A DNA stretch of 57,956 bases from an uncultured Paracoccaceae bacterium (GCA_938002605.1 CALLAF010000043.1:1-57956), one strand, 5' to 3'. Positions 44,691 through 54,075 are shown, numbered from the stretch's first letter. Numbers and translations: made by a program. Notes: generated from the letters alone by a model not told the origin.

Positions 44691-45760
44691 TGCGCGACAC
44701 TCCGCCCGATGGTTTGATTTTCATGTAGAGAGTGAATGCCGCGTAAAACGACCTCATCGCCGGGTTCGATACCTGATACGACCCTGACGTGATCGCCAAA
44801 CTGTGCGCCTAAGCTGATCGGGCGCAAGTTCACGACATTCTGGTCGCGGTCGACAATCCATACGGCGGCATCCGCATCAGGATGCAGAACCGCGCTTAGC
44901 GGCACTGAAATAAGCGTCGTACCATCACCGATTGCTTGGATTTGGACAAGCGCGCCAAACCGAAACCCGGCGGGTGCATCTGACAACACCAAATGCGCGC
45001 GGCGATTCCGGGTGAGGCTTTCCGCGACAGGATCAACACGGGCCAGACGCGCGGTTGTGGTCAGTTCCGGATTAGCCACAAGCGCCACGTCAAAAATTGT
45101 GCCGATTTCAAGCGTTGCAAGGCCTTGTTCGCTAATATCCACGACGATTTCGCGCTCGTCCGTATTTGCAAGGCGCAAGACCTCTAGCCCGGGTGACACC
45201 GATGTGCCAACCTCTTGGTAAGCGCCCGTGATAACCCCATCTTGTGGGGCGTGCAGGACTGCAAGATCAAGTTTGTCCTGCACACCCGCAAGATTGGCCT
45301 GCGCTTGTTCAAGCGCAGCTTGCGCAGCAACAAGTGTACGCTGCGCGTCTTCTTGGCGGGTTTCGGAATCGACGCCGCGCTCGGCGAGTTCAACCGCACG
45401 GTTCCAAGCCTGTTCTGCGGAACCCAAGTTTGTCTGCGCGACAACCACGCCAGCCTCGGCACTGCGGACCTCGGCTTGTAGGTCTTTGGGGTCAAGCGAT
45501 GCAAGGATGTCGTCTTTGGCCACCAACGCGCCTAAATCAACGCGGCGTTCGACCAATGTGCCGCTAATCGGGAACCCCAGCGCAACCTCATTTCCGGCTG
45601 CGACCGTGCCGATATAGGTTACTTCTTGGACGCTGCCGTTCCCCACATGCATCGACACCACCGGACGCGGTACATCGGATACGATATCTGATGCCGCGGG
45701 GGCAGTTTCAGCAAGCATTGGATGGGCGGCAAATGTGATCAACAGGGCTAATCGTTTCAT
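44687..45760 (-). CDS. periplasmic adaptor (membrane fusion protein), second
   Basis: A 357-residue HlyD/AcrA-type adaptor with a signal peptide (1-17). The lipoyl halves GFPISGTLVERRVDLGALVAKDDILASLD and LHAPQDGVITGAYQEVG flank a helical hairpin rich in Ala/Gln/Glu (about 90-160). It joins the RND pump to an outer-membrane channel. It overlaps both neighbours by four bases. Two different adaptors in a row suggest a hetero-adaptor assembly, as seen in a few RND systems. Confidence 0.88.
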   Translation of the reverse strand: MKRLALLITFAAHPMLAETAPAASDIVSDVPRPVVSMHVGNGSVQEVTYIGTVAAGNEVALGFPISGTLVERRVDLGALVAKDDILASLDPKDLQAEVRSAEAGVVVAQTNLGSAEQAWNRAVELAERGVDSETRQEDAQRTLVAAQAALEQAQANLAGVQDKLDLAVLHAPQDGVITGAYQEVGTSVSPGLEVLRLANTDEREIVVDISEQGLATLEIGTIFDVALVANPELTTTARLARVDPVAESLTRNRRAHLVLSDAPAGFRFGALVQIQAIGDGTTLISVPLSAVLHPDADAAVWIVDRDQNVVNLRPISLGAQFGDHVRVVSGIEPGDEVVLRGIHSLHENQTIGRSVAQ

Positions 45761-46830
45761 TGGCTTGTCTCCGCATAGGCCTGCACCAACCGGCCAGGGT
45801 ACATAAGCTGTGCGCCCGCCGTGACGACCAAAACACCGTCATCCAAACCGTCTGAAACAAGGATATTACCTGTTTCAAACCGATCCACAGTGATTTGCTG
45901 CAAGGAAACGCGCATGGTTTCAGGATCAACCACCCAAACTGCAGGGCCAAGCCGGGACGCGGACATCGCGCGATATGGCAGCACGATCCGGTCAGAAATA
46001 GCTTCGGTTGTGGTGCCTCGGACTGGGTCACCATATTCAACACCTGATGGCTTTTCGTCGATCTGTACCTTTACCGCGACGGTGCCGGTCGCAGGGTCCA
46101 CCAATGGCGACACTTCGCGAACAGTGCCAGAAAAAACCTGATCAGGGTGATCCAACGGGGCAAGGGATACGCCCCCGATCGCGTTCTTGCCTGTAAATAG
46201 GCTTTCGGGCACATCAAATACGGCATCAACAGCACCGCCCAGAGCCAATTCCACCACGGGCTGAACGGCGCCAACGACCTGTCCGGGTTCCGCAAGCCTG
46301 GCCGTCACTGTGGCCGCCTGCGGGGCGACAATTGTGGCATCTTCCAACGCTTTTTCTGCTAGCTCAAGATCTGCTTGGGCTTGGGCAAGTACGCCTTCTT
46401 TGACGCGGGATTGATCGGCTGCGGCATCACGGGCCACGCGGGTGGTGGCCCCTCGTTCGAGCAGTGCTTCTTGGCGTCGCAAATCTTCGTCTGCCTGCTC
46501 CCGATCTGCTGTTGCAGTTGAAACGCCAGCACGTGCGGCGCGCAGGGCTTGTTCTTGCTGAATGGACGTAATGCGCACCAAGACGGCACCAGCTTCGACA
46601 ACATCGCCTTCGTGCACATCAATACTGTCGATGCGCCCACCGCTAGGGAACGACAATGCAAGCGTATCGCGCGCCACAATTTCACCAGTGAGGGCAATGC
46701 TGCGAGTCGCATCAGTGGATTGCGTGGTGACGACTGACACGATCAGCGGCTCTTCTGCGGCAAGTGGGGCAGTGAAAAGCAGCCCAGCCAACAAAGCAAA
46801 TACAGGAATACGACGCATAGGAATGTCCAT
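45757..46830 (-). CDS. periplasmic adaptor (membrane fusion protein), first
   Basis: A 357-residue adaptor, started at the ATG at 46830 (MDIPMRRIPVF), with a signal peptide cut near LAAEE. A start at 46818 is almost as likely; the longer frame to 46881 runs into the operator. Lipoyl halves are LSFPSGGRIDSIDVHEGDVVEAGAVLV and IVAPQAATVTARLAEPG, with a coiled hairpin between. It is the first gene of the efflux operon and lies 41 bases from a 20-base perfect palindrome that is a likely repressor site. Confidence 0.87.
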   Translation of the reverse strand: MDIPMRRIPVFALLAGLLFTAPLAAEEPLIVSVVTTQSTDATRSIALTGEIVARDTLALSFPSGGRIDSIDVHEGDVVEAGAVLVRITSIQQEQALRAARAGVSTATADREQADEDLRRQEALLERGATTRVARDAAADQSRVKEGVLAQAQADLELAEKALEDATIVAPQAATVTARLAEPGQVVGAVQPVVELALGGAVDAVFDVPESLFTGKNAIGGVSLAPLDHPDQVFSGTVREVSPLVDPATGTVAVKVQIDEKPSGVEYGDPVRGTTTEAISDRIVLPYRAMSASRLGPAVWVVDPETMRVSLQQITVDRFETGNILVSDGLDDGVLVVTAGAQLMYPGRLVQAYAETSQ

Positions 46831-46871
46831 TTCATCATCATGGTCTTTGCAATCCGCGCGAAGGCACGCAT

Positions 46872-46891
46872 CAGATAGCAATTGCTATCTG
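46872..46891. promoter_or_regulatory. perfect 20-bp palindrome, TetR-type operator 1
   Basis: CAGATAGCAATTGCTATCTG is identical to its own reverse complement. It lies between the efflux operon and the TetR gene and has a second, near-identical copy 42 bases away. This is a convincing repressor site. Confidence 0.8.
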
Positions 46892-46913
46892 GTCGACATA
46901 GCGCTGGATCATT

Positions 46914-46933
46914 CAGATCACAACTGCTATCTG
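46914..46933. promoter_or_regulatory. imperfect copy of the palindrome, TetR-type operator 2
   Basis: CAGATCACAACTGCTATCTG matches the first site at 17 of 20 bases and lies eight bases before the regulator start. Centre-to-centre distance is 42 bases, about four helical turns, so both could be bound on one face of the DNA. Confidence 0.7.
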
Positions 46934-46940
46934 ACTGCCC

Positions 46941-47618
46941 ATGACAGAGCATTCCAAACGCGCAATATCCCAGCAACAAACACGCGACGCAATCATCAGG
47001 GCGGGGGCAGAACTGATTGCAAAAAATGGGTTCTCCGGTGCCTCCGTGCGCGATATCGCTGCGCGGGCGGGGTTTACGCAAGGCGCATTTTATTCAAACT
47101 TTCAAAGCAAAGATGACCTTGTTCTTGAAATCATGCGTAGCCAGTTCCAATACGCTTATGCGTCAATGGAAGTGCTGAGCAGTGATACCTCAAAATCGAC
47201 CACTGAAATGGTCACCGAGGCGTCGCAATGGCTGCGCGAAATTTGCGGATCAAGCGAAAGGGCGCAGCTCGAAGCCGAGATTAGCCTGCATGCATTGCGC
47301 GATCCGACCTTCGCAGAAAGCTATTATGCGTTGCTTGATGAACAAGCGGACAAGATGGCACATATCGTTCAAAAATCCGCTGACGCGCGTCAACTGAAAC
47401 TGCGCGCGCCTGCACGTCAACTTGCGATGGGAATGATCGCGATGGCGCGCGGGCTCAAACTTATGATGCCCCAAAATGACCCGCAGACAATCCTAAGCAC
47501 GCTTGCGATCTTTTTGGATTCGACCTTGCAACCGGGTTACGTTGGACCTGAAGATAATGACAGGTCACCCGCTGAAGCCCGCGCGGATGCAATCGTGAAT
47601 ATGAAGCAATCCCAATAA
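46941..47618 (+). CDS. TetR-family repressor of the efflux operon
   Basis: A 225-residue regulator. The helix-turn-helix (about 12-58) has TRDAIIRAGAELIAKNGFSG and SVRDIAARAGFTQGAFYSNF, the usual TetR DNA-binding block. The remainder is a helical ligand-binding domain. It is divergent from the two adaptors and the RND pump, and two operator copies lie between them, so it most likely represses both itself and the pump. Its last ~54 bases overlap the remnant of kpsF on the other strand. The ligand is unknown. Confidence 0.9.
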   Translation: MTEHSKRAISQQQTRDAIIRAGAELIAKNGFSGASVRDIAARAGFTQGAFYSNFQSKDDLVLEIMRSQFQYAYASMEVLSSDTSKSTTEMVTEASQWLREICGSSERAQLEAEISLHALRDPTFAESYYALLDEQADKMAHIVQKSADARQLKLRAPARQLAMGMIAMARGLKLMMPQNDPQTILSTLAIFLDSTLQPGYVGPEDNDRSPAEARADAIVNMKQSQ

Positions 47619-47910
47619 TTTGGACGCACCATCCACCACCAAGATCGCTGTAATCGCATGCTTGCTCATCAGCGCGAGCGCCGCAGAGGTAGGGATATCC
47701 GGTGAGACTGTCGTCTTCACATACAATCACTAGTATGCGGCATTTGTAGTATAAGGCAAGCAAGTCGTCCAATTCCGAGGTCTCGCCAAAATTTGACGTC
47801 TCTAAGACAACACCATCGCCGTCAACTACGCCACGTTACAATGCTGCGCGGGAAGGGATCGGCGTCATCCAGCAACACCAATGTGTCGATTTCTGACGCT
47901 TTATGAACTG
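47565..47910 (-). pseudogene. kpsF: decayed kpsF/kdsD (arabinose-5-phosphate isomerase)
   Basis: Two pieces of a KpsF/KdsD protein can be read on the minus strand. One, about 47720-47826, gives GDGVVLETSNFGETSELDDLL, matching the SIS-domain SNSGET block. It is preceded by an in-frame TAA near 47833-47838. The other, 47565-47720, is in a different frame and gives VSPDIPTSAALALMSKHAIT followed by ILVVDGASKLLGLLHIHDC and IRAG, the end of the second CBS domain. About 100 or more residues between them are missing. The frame change, the stop and the deletion together show a dead gene. It lies just downstream of kpsS, where Kdo-pathway genes for capsule are expected. The upper limit (47910) is uncertain. 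Confidence 0.75.
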
Positions 47911-47985
47911 CATCAAAAAGGTTGTGTGGCTTGGTCGAGGCACCTTTGCCGTTGCAGCCGCTGCGGTATCTTGTACCGATACCCG

Positions 47986-49299
47986 TTAGGCCGCACCCGA
48001 TCGAATGGCTGCTGGTATCGGTCGCGATGTTTGCTGTAATTCTTGTTTGAGTTTGTCTGCAATCGCGGCGGCCGCGACGTGGCGACCGGTAGTGCAATAA
48101 AAATCGCCGGGCAAAAGGGCCGAGGCTTTCACCGCCTGCAAAAACATCGCAACATTATCTGCGGGTTTTACACTGCGGTCGTTCAGGAATTCCCAAATGT
48201 CATATGGACTGTTTCCCACCGTCACGACGGCGTCATGTCGGTAGATGGCATCGCCCATCGCGAGAATTGGGATATTGTGGCGCAATGCCGAAAATGCGGA
48301 GGTGGAATTGATTACGATCATGCCCGACGCATGGGCCGCAATATCGCCAATTGCGCCAGATTTGAGGATGCGTACCTGACCTTCTATCCCCAGATCCCGT
48401 GCAGTTCGCTGAATGAGCCGTTGGGTTTGCCGCGCCTGCCGGTCCAATGGGTGAAGTTTAAATACGAGGGTTTCTGAGGTGTGCGTGTGCCGAAATGCGC
48501 TGAGCGTCTCTTGAATTAATTTTTCGTTCGACCAACCGCGCGCGGCATACAAAAGCTGGCTATCGCTTGGGACTTGTAAAATGACCAGTATGAAATTCTT
48601 GCGCAACTGTCCCCGAAGGCGGCGCAACGAAGGGCCGCTGGTGTACCGCGCGACGCCGCGCATCACGGCGTCGCGGGCCCATGTGTATGCGAGGCGAAAC
48701 ACCCCTTCGCGTTTGCGGTGAAAAAGAGATTGCTGGGGTCGGGTTGCCCAAAAATCACGGCGCAGGTAATAGAGCGCCGCCCAAAAACACATTTTGAGAT
48801 AGGCGTTTTGGGGAGTTTCTGCCGCGGGATGATCGCCAGCGCAGTCTTGACCGGGGGCCCATTGGCACAAAGGTGAACTGTCATTGTTGCCACCAATTTC
48901 ACATGTCACGTATCCCGATCTTAAATACCCTTCTTCTAGGCAAATTACCCGGACACCATAGGTCGCGGCAATCTGTCGTGCGATTTGATGGGCTGGCCGC
49001 ATCGCCCCAAACATCACAACGAAGTCTGGCAAATTGTGACGTATCTCTGCGTCAAGGAATTGCGCCCAGTTATCAAGCGCGCCTGGAAAAGGCTGGGTCA
49101 TTTGGCCCGCTGAGAACCGTTCATCACCTGCATTAAACGTGACACGCTTCGTACGAAAGCCAAGTGCGTTAAGTTCTTTTTGGAGATCGCGGAAAAAGGG
49201 ACCGACCGGCCCTTGTAGCAAAAGAACATAGGGTTCTTGCGTGCGCGTTGAACGATCTACGTAATGAAACATTGCGTCTTCAAACCGCTGATCCGGCAC
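47986..49299 (-). CDS. kpsS: capsule polysaccharide protein KpsS-like (Kdo transferase)
   Basis: A 437-residue protein of the capsule polysaccharide synthesis family. YVLLLQGPVGPFFRDLQKEL near the start is the KpsS hallmark, and VICLEEGYLRSGYVT and FKLHPLDRQARQTQRLI are further family blocks. KpsS adds the beta-Kdo linker to the lipid anchor of group 2-type capsules. The start is GTG at 49299; an ATG at 49272 is an alternative, and neither has a strong ribosome site. The reading frame is intact, but the adjoining kpsF is decayed, and no other capsule gene is in view, so the gene may be a relic or serve another locus. Confidence 0.82.
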   Translation of the reverse strand: MPDQRFEDAMFHYVDRSTRTQEPYVLLLQGPVGPFFRDLQKELNALGFRTKRVTFNAGDERFSAGQMTQPFPGALDNWAQFLDAEIRHNLPDFVVMFGAMRPAHQIARQIAATYGVRVICLEEGYLRSGYVTCEIGGNNDSSPLCQWAPGQDCAGDHPAAETPQNAYLKMCFWAALYYLRRDFWATRPQQSLFHRKREGVFRLAYTWARDAVMRGVARYTSGPSLRRLRGQLRKNFILVILQVPSDSQLLYAARGWSNEKLIQETLSAFRHTHTSETLVFKLHPLDRQARQTQRLIQRTARDLGIEGQVRILKSGAIGDIAAHASGMIVINSTSAFSALRHNIPILAMGDAIYRHDAVVTVGNSPYDIWEFLNDRSVKPADNVAMFLQAVKASALLPGDFYCTTGRHVAAAAIADKLKQELQQTSRPIPAAIRSGAA

Positions 49300-49458
49300 A
49301 ATTGTCCGTCGACGAAAGAGTAAGCATTCAAGAATTCGTCCCTTGCATCCAGTTCACTGAACACGCGCAGACCGCGTGCACATGCTATGAGGTGAACCTA
49401 CCGCGGCAGAATGAAATTTGCGTAAACGCCATCTTTGTACGAGGATCGCTTCTCGCTA

Positions 49459-50808
49459 TTAGTCGTCTTTCCCGCCTAATTTCCATTTGCCGCTGTAAAA
49501 CCGCAGATGAAACAAAGGGAATTTGACGAGCTCTTCAGCGAGGAACAGTGAAAAGACCCAAAATACAGGTAATTCAAGGTAAACAACAAAAAGCACCGTT
49601 AGTGGTACTTTGCACAACCATGATCCGACAATGAAAATATGCATTACATAGAGGGTGTCGCCGCCCGCCCGCAGCGATTGCCCGCAGATTGCGTTGGATC
49701 CTTTGGGAAATGGTAAAACCAGTAAAACAGGCAGAAAGCTGAATAATGCCGCACGGGTTTCGTCTTGAAGATCCGCATAGATGCGATCAGATGCGAGGCA
49801 TAACACGAGGTAAGTTACAGAGACGACGCCTGCTGCAACAAAGGCCATGCGCCATGCACGGCTTAAAAACTCGTCGAGCGCGTCGCTTGGTGTGTCTTTG
49901 GCAAGCAATTGAGCGACCGTAATACCTGTCGCTTGCGCCCATGCGATACCAAAGGTGCCCGCAACTTGAACCCAAGGCGAGATCAACGTCATCGCAGCAA
50001 AGGCATTGATGCTCATCTTTGCATAGATCAATGCGCAGACATTCGTTGCCAGCGTCATGCTGACAAATGTGCCCGCAATTGGGGCGGCGAATTTCAGATG
50101 TCGTTTGAGCGAGATAAATAGGGTTGCGTGTAGCCAGCCACCTACTGTGCGGTATCCGCGGGTGTCATTGTAAAAATGCACCCCCATAAAAACGGTGCGA
50201 GCGACAGCGGCAACGACGGTCCCTACCGCCGCGCCGACCACGCCAAGTTCGGGCAACCCATACAGTCCATTGATCAGAACCACACTGACGACCACGTTCA
50301 CAGGCAGCGCGATCAAATAGCTATAGAACGGGGTCTTTGTATTGCCGCAACCGTTGAAAAAGCTGCCTAGACACTGACCAACGGCCTCTATCAAAACCAC
50401 CAATAGAAAGACTTGCAAATAGGCTTGGGCTTGGGCTGCAATGTCTGGGGTGTGCGCAAACGCGGTGATGATCCGATCACCAAAGATCAGTACCAAGACC
50501 AATCCAATCGACGCCATTACAAGATTAATGATGATACCCGCGTAAAACCCGGTTTTAAGCGCCACCAGCCTGCCTGACCCAAAGGCTTGCGCCAATCGGA
50601 TTTGCGTCGCGCTTGAAAAGGCAAAAAGCACACCAAGCAACACCCCGCCCAACGATGCGGCTAATCCCATCGCTGCGAGTGCCTGTTCACCTAAACCAGA
50701 CACTAAATAAGCGTCAATCACGATAATGCCGTGCAGCATCATTGCCTTAAGCGTCAATGGCCAAGCCATCTGCAAAATCGTGCCTGTGCTGGGTGTGAGC
50801 GACTGCAT
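49459..50808 (-). CDS. MATE-family multidrug/metabolite exporter
   Basis: A 449-residue membrane protein with twelve predicted helices in two halves. WPLTLKAMMLHGIIVIDAYLVSGLGEQALAAMG in the first helices and GNTKTPFYSYLIALPVNVVVSVVLING later match MATE transporters. It would expel organic cations or drugs by sodium or proton antiport. It lies on the minus strand after the DEH reductase terminator, and 159 bases before kpsS in which no gene or clear signal is seen. The substrate is unknown. Confidence 0.87.
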   Translation of the reverse strand: MQSLTPSTGTILQMAWPLTLKAMMLHGIIVIDAYLVSGLGEQALAAMGLAASLGGVLLGVLFAFSSATQIRLAQAFGSGRLVALKTGFYAGIIINLVMASIGLVLVLIFGDRIITAFAHTPDIAAQAQAYLQVFLLVVLIEAVGQCLGSFFNGCGNTKTPFYSYLIALPVNVVVSVVLINGLYGLPELGVVGAAVGTVVAAVARTVFMGVHFYNDTRGYRTVGGWLHATLFISLKRHLKFAAPIAGTFVSMTLATNVCALIYAKMSINAFAAMTLISPWVQVAGTFGIAWAQATGITVAQLLAKDTPSDALDEFLSRAWRMAFVAAGVVSVTYLVLCLASDRIYADLQDETRAALFSFLPVLLVLPFPKGSNAICGQSLRAGGDTLYVMHIFIVGSWLCKVPLTVLFVVYLELPVFWVFSLFLAEELVKFPLFHLRFYSGKWKLGGKDD

Positions 50809-50847
50809 TGCAGTTTAATCCAAAGGCCCTATGGCCCGTTTTGCTGA

Positions 50848-50874
50848 AAACAGCCCCATGGAATGGGGCTGTTT
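50848..50874 (-). terminator. intrinsic terminator of the alginate operon
   Basis: AAACAGCCCCA and TGGGGCTGTTT pair perfectly (11 bp) around a five-base loop, and TTTTC follows on the minus strand. It lies 19 bases beyond the DEH reductase stop and ends the alginate operon. Confidence 0.8.
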
Positions 50875-50892
50875 AATCATTTTGTGGCGCTC

Positions 50893-51639
50893 TTAAGAGA
50901 ACAGCATACCGCCGTTGATATCGACGTTTGTGCCGGTGATGAACGCCGCCTCGTCAGACGCGAGGAACACAGCGGCTTTGGCGACGTCTTCGGAAAGACC
51001 TTCACGCTTGAGCGGGGTAACGTTCGCAACATGTGTGCGGACTTCTGGCTTGGTGAACACATTGTGGAAATCAGTGTCGATCATGCCAGGGCAAAGCGAG
51101 TTGACGCGGATGTTTGGACCCAATTCTTTGGCCATGCTGCGCGTCAAAGTCATGACCGCACCTTTTGATGCGGCATAAGCGCTAGAGCCTGGCCCGCCGC
51201 CGTCACGACCTGCCTGAGATGCCATTGCCACGATCGAAGAACCCTCACCCATGTGTGGTAGGCATTCGCGAATAGCCAACATGAACGACGTGGTGTTCAA
51301 CGTCATGACCTTGTTCCAGTGCTCAAGCGTCATGTCGTTCATTTGGACGCGGGCAACGATGCCGCCGGTGACGTGCATCAGGGTGTCGATCTTGCCAAAT
51401 TCAGCCACGGTTTTCGCGACGAGTGCTTTGACGTCTGCTTCGCTTGTCATGTCGCCTTGCAGGGCAAATGCATTGCCGCCCGCAGCCTTAATTTCAGCAA
51501 CGGCGGAATCCGCACCCTCAGAGCTGGAATGGTAGTTGATCGCAACATTCGCGCCTTGCGCCGCAAGTTCCAGCGCGCATGCGCGCCCGATATCACGACC
51601 GCCACCAGTGACGATTGCTGTTTTACCTTGAAGTTTCAT
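50893..51639 (-). CDS. DEH reductase, SDR family (alginate monosaccharide step)
   Basis: A 248-residue short-chain dehydrogenase. It has TGGGRDIGRACALELAAQGA for cofactor binding, the catalytic Ser in AMASQAGRDGG, the YAASKGA Tyr-Lys pair and a final GTNVDINGGMLFS. It sits directly downstream of a PL15 alginate lyase, as in the Agrobacterium alginate cluster, where the matching gene reduces 4-deoxy-L-erythro-5-hexoseulose uronate to 2-keto-3-deoxygluconate. I start at 51639, with GGAG eight bases upstream, rather than at 51657. The general SDR family is certain; the substrate rests on context. Confidence 0.85.
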   Translation of the reverse strand: MKLQGKTAIVTGGGRDIGRACALELAAQGANVAINYHSSSEGADSAVAEIKAAGGNAFALQGDMTSEADVKALVAKTVAEFGKIDTLMHVTGGIVARVQMNDMTLEHWNKVMTLNTTSFMLAIRECLPHMGEGSSIVAMASQAGRDGGGPGSSAYAASKGAVMTLTRSMAKELGPNIRVNSLCPGMIDTDFHNVFTKPEVRTHVANVTPLKREGLSEDVAKAAVFLASDEAAFITGTNVDINGGMLFS

Positions 51640-51714
51640 TTTTCTCTCCAGTTTCAAAATATTAGCGGCATTCCTGAAACCCAGAAACGCCGCGCTATGC
51701 CGCTGCCTTTGGGG

Positions 51715-54045
51715 TTATATGCCCGTGCTAGCAAGTTTTTTCATGACGACTTTGAACGAATTTTCGTCCGCATCGGTGAAATACAGATCGCAGTCGTAGC
51801 CCTGGTCATCCAAGAAATGGAAGATCCGTTTTGGGTCATCATTGGCATAAGGAACCAGCAATGTTGCGACCCGGTGCCGCCGCGATTTAGAATAGTTCAC
51901 GCTAAGGAATGACCCAACGTGTTGATCCTTGATTTCGGACATATCCACACCCGGATATCCAGTGGTTTGCGTCAGGGTTGGCGTGGTGCCTTCGGACCAG
52001 ATGACCTGACCGTAGAATCCTGCCCGTTCTCCCGTGTTTCGGAAAGAGTTTGCGCCCAATTCAAAGGTATTGTTGGCATGCAAGCGCCACTCGATTTCGA
52101 CCTCTTCAGAGGCATCGACGCTATCGACAATCACAAAATAACTGTCGCGTACAAAATACACTTCGCGTTCGACCTTTGTGACCTCTGGCGTGATCAGCTT
52201 GTAGGCTTGTGTCGCATCGCCTTTGATATAGATGTGATCTTCGCGCTCTTCTGCGGCAAGGATTTTCCCGGTGGATTGCATTTGTAAGGCTTTATCGCGG
52301 CCCGCATATTGCCCTTTACCGTTGATCAAGATCGCATTCTTGGACACGGTTTGCTTGCGCCATTCTTGGTGCATGGAGCTATTAAAGGCGACGTAATAGC
52401 CGGATTGTACCGCCAAATCTTCACCGTAGGCAGCCAGGCAGAATGCGTTTTGGTCGCCGTGGCTGTGGCTGATCGATCCGAATGGCGATGATTTCATCAC
52501 AAACTGGATATGCTGCGCCGGGTCATCCATCCGGTGTTGGATGGCCGTCCAACCAATGCCTTCAAAGAACTTAAGCTTTTCCATCTCACTTGGGGATGTG
52601 GCTTCGACGACAGGCCAATCGGTCCGGTAAAGCATTTCGTCAAAATTGAAATCCCACCAACCGTAATTATAGAACGCCATTTCGGTGCCCTGATCATTGC
52701 GTTTGATTTCGTCATAATACCATTGATAGGCGCCATTGCCCGTGACCCCAGCAAACTGGCGCAGGTTATAGCCAATTTTCAGACAAGGCAGATCGCCCAT
52801 CGTGCTGTCGTCGCCGAACGTTGCGCGGCGCGTGTCAGGTGCTTTGGTGTAAAGCGGCATGTCCCCGGTGTGTTGAAAGAACGGACGGTTATAGAGGTTA
52901 ATTCCTGTGAATAGTTTCAGCAGGTTTGCCGCCTCAGTCAGATAGGCCATACCAGTCATCCAATAATGCGGACCTTCGGCCCAGCCGCCATCCGCGTCAC
53001 CCCAAGGCGAATAGACGGTGAACAGGAATTCAATCGAGTAATCCAACCAGTCGCGGGCCTCTGGTTCTTCGTCCAGCAATGCGATCGCGGCGGGGATCAA
53101 CACCGCAGACACCGCCCGCACAGCGTGGCTATCGTATGGAAACAGATGGATATTCGCGTGTTTGATGATGTGATCGGCAATTTCACGGGTGCGGATCAGT
53201 AGCGCAGCGCGCACCGTATCGCGTTCATCCGCAGACAAATAATTATACAGCCAATCATACCCCCAAGCCAAAGCATCGGTCACACGGAATGCCCATTCAT
53301 CGGTATAGCCACGTGATGTGACGCCTGCCGGGTCCCAACTGGCGGCCTCAAGCAGCCATTCTTTGGCGCGGGCAACCATTTCGGGGTTATCCGTCACATG
53401 ACCACCAATCGCCAAATGGCGGATTGCATAGATCAATTCTTGGCAGTCGATATAGGTTTGGCGCCAGATGGGCGCGACACGTTGATGGTTCGGATAGCCC
53501 GCGGGCTCTTTCATCACGGGGCGGTCCATCCACGGCAGGACAGATTTTTCATAGAAAGTTGACCATGTGCAATGGTCAGCATCTTTGGCGACCGCTTTTT
53601 TAAAATCTTTTAGTGCTGATGGGCTTTGCCACAGGCGCGGGTGCGCCATATCGGCATTTGCATAGCGATTGGCCCGGTTTGGCAGTGAGGTTTGGGGCAG
53701 ATCAGGGGCAACGTCGAAACTACGTGATGTGCTCCATTGTGTGGCGGCTTTGCCGGCTTCGGCGTCCCAAACCGCGTATGACCAATGATAGCTGCCCGGT
53801 TCAAAGGCGACGTCAGGGGTCAAGAAATTCAGCGCAATATCTTCGAATATTCGCGTCTTTGCGGTCGGGTATGTTGGATCTGTGGATACGCGCACAACAT
53901 AATGCGCCTCGTCAGCGACGACGGGCAGCCAAGTAAACCGGGGCGGGTTTTCAGTCACGCTTTGCCCATCGGGCGCGTATTGAATGTTAAGCCGTCCAGC
54001 ACGTGGTTCGTCCAAATATGCTGCCTGAGTGGTGCGCGTAGCCAT
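51715..54045 (-). CDS. exolytic alginate lyase, polysaccharide lyase family 15
   Basis: A 776-residue protein without signal peptide, so probably cytoplasmic. It has an N-terminal beta domain, a central alpha/alpha barrel (heparinase II/III-like, about 130-430) and C-terminal beta sheets. The length equals that of Agrobacterium Atu3025, a PL15 exolyase, as I recall it. Residues that I believe are catalytic there (R199, H311, Y365, H531) have counterparts here at R195, H307, Y361 and H527, all shifted by four. It would cut imported alginate oligomers to the unsaturated monosaccharide that becomes DEH. It follows the binding-protein gene after a hairpin. The family call is strong; the exact chain preference (M or G) is not shown. 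Confidence 0.88.
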   Translation of the reverse strand: MATRTTQAAYLDEPRAGRLNIQYAPDGQSVTENPPRFTWLPVVADEAHYVVRVSTDPTYPTAKTRIFEDIALNFLTPDVAFEPGSYHWSYAVWDAEAGKAATQWSTSRSFDVAPDLPQTSLPNRANRYANADMAHPRLWQSPSALKDFKKAVAKDADHCTWSTFYEKSVLPWMDRPVMKEPAGYPNHQRVAPIWRQTYIDCQELIYAIRHLAIGGHVTDNPEMVARAKEWLLEAASWDPAGVTSRGYTDEWAFRVTDALAWGYDWLYNYLSADERDTVRAALLIRTREIADHIIKHANIHLFPYDSHAVRAVSAVLIPAAIALLDEEPEARDWLDYSIEFLFTVYSPWGDADGGWAEGPHYWMTGMAYLTEAANLLKLFTGINLYNRPFFQHTGDMPLYTKAPDTRRATFGDDSTMGDLPCLKIGYNLRQFAGVTGNGAYQWYYDEIKRNDQGTEMAFYNYGWWDFNFDEMLYRTDWPVVEATSPSEMEKLKFFEGIGWTAIQHRMDDPAQHIQFVMKSSPFGSISHSHGDQNAFCLAAYGEDLAVQSGYYVAFNSSMHQEWRKQTVSKNAILINGKGQYAGRDKALQMQSTGKILAAEEREDHIYIKGDATQAYKLITPEVTKVEREVYFVRDSYFVIVDSVDASEEVEIEWRLHANNTFELGANSFRNTGERAGFYGQVIWSEGTTPTLTQTTGYPGVDMSEIKDQHVGSFLSVNYSKSRRHRVATLLVPYANDDPKRIFHFLDDQGYDCDLYFTDADENSFKVVMKKLASTGI

Positions 54046-54075
54046 CGAAATTCGTCCTAGTATTCTAAAGGTTTA

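Noticed and set aside
47822-48097. Open frame with LVLLDDADPFPRSIVTW as a real gene
   Set aside because: It overlaps the kpsS 3' end and the kpsF remnant, has no ribosome site and no family match that I can support.
49459-50808. MATE transporter as the exporter of the RiPP product
   Set aside because: It is about 27 kb away, beyond several unrelated operons; nothing in the sequence links it to the cluster.
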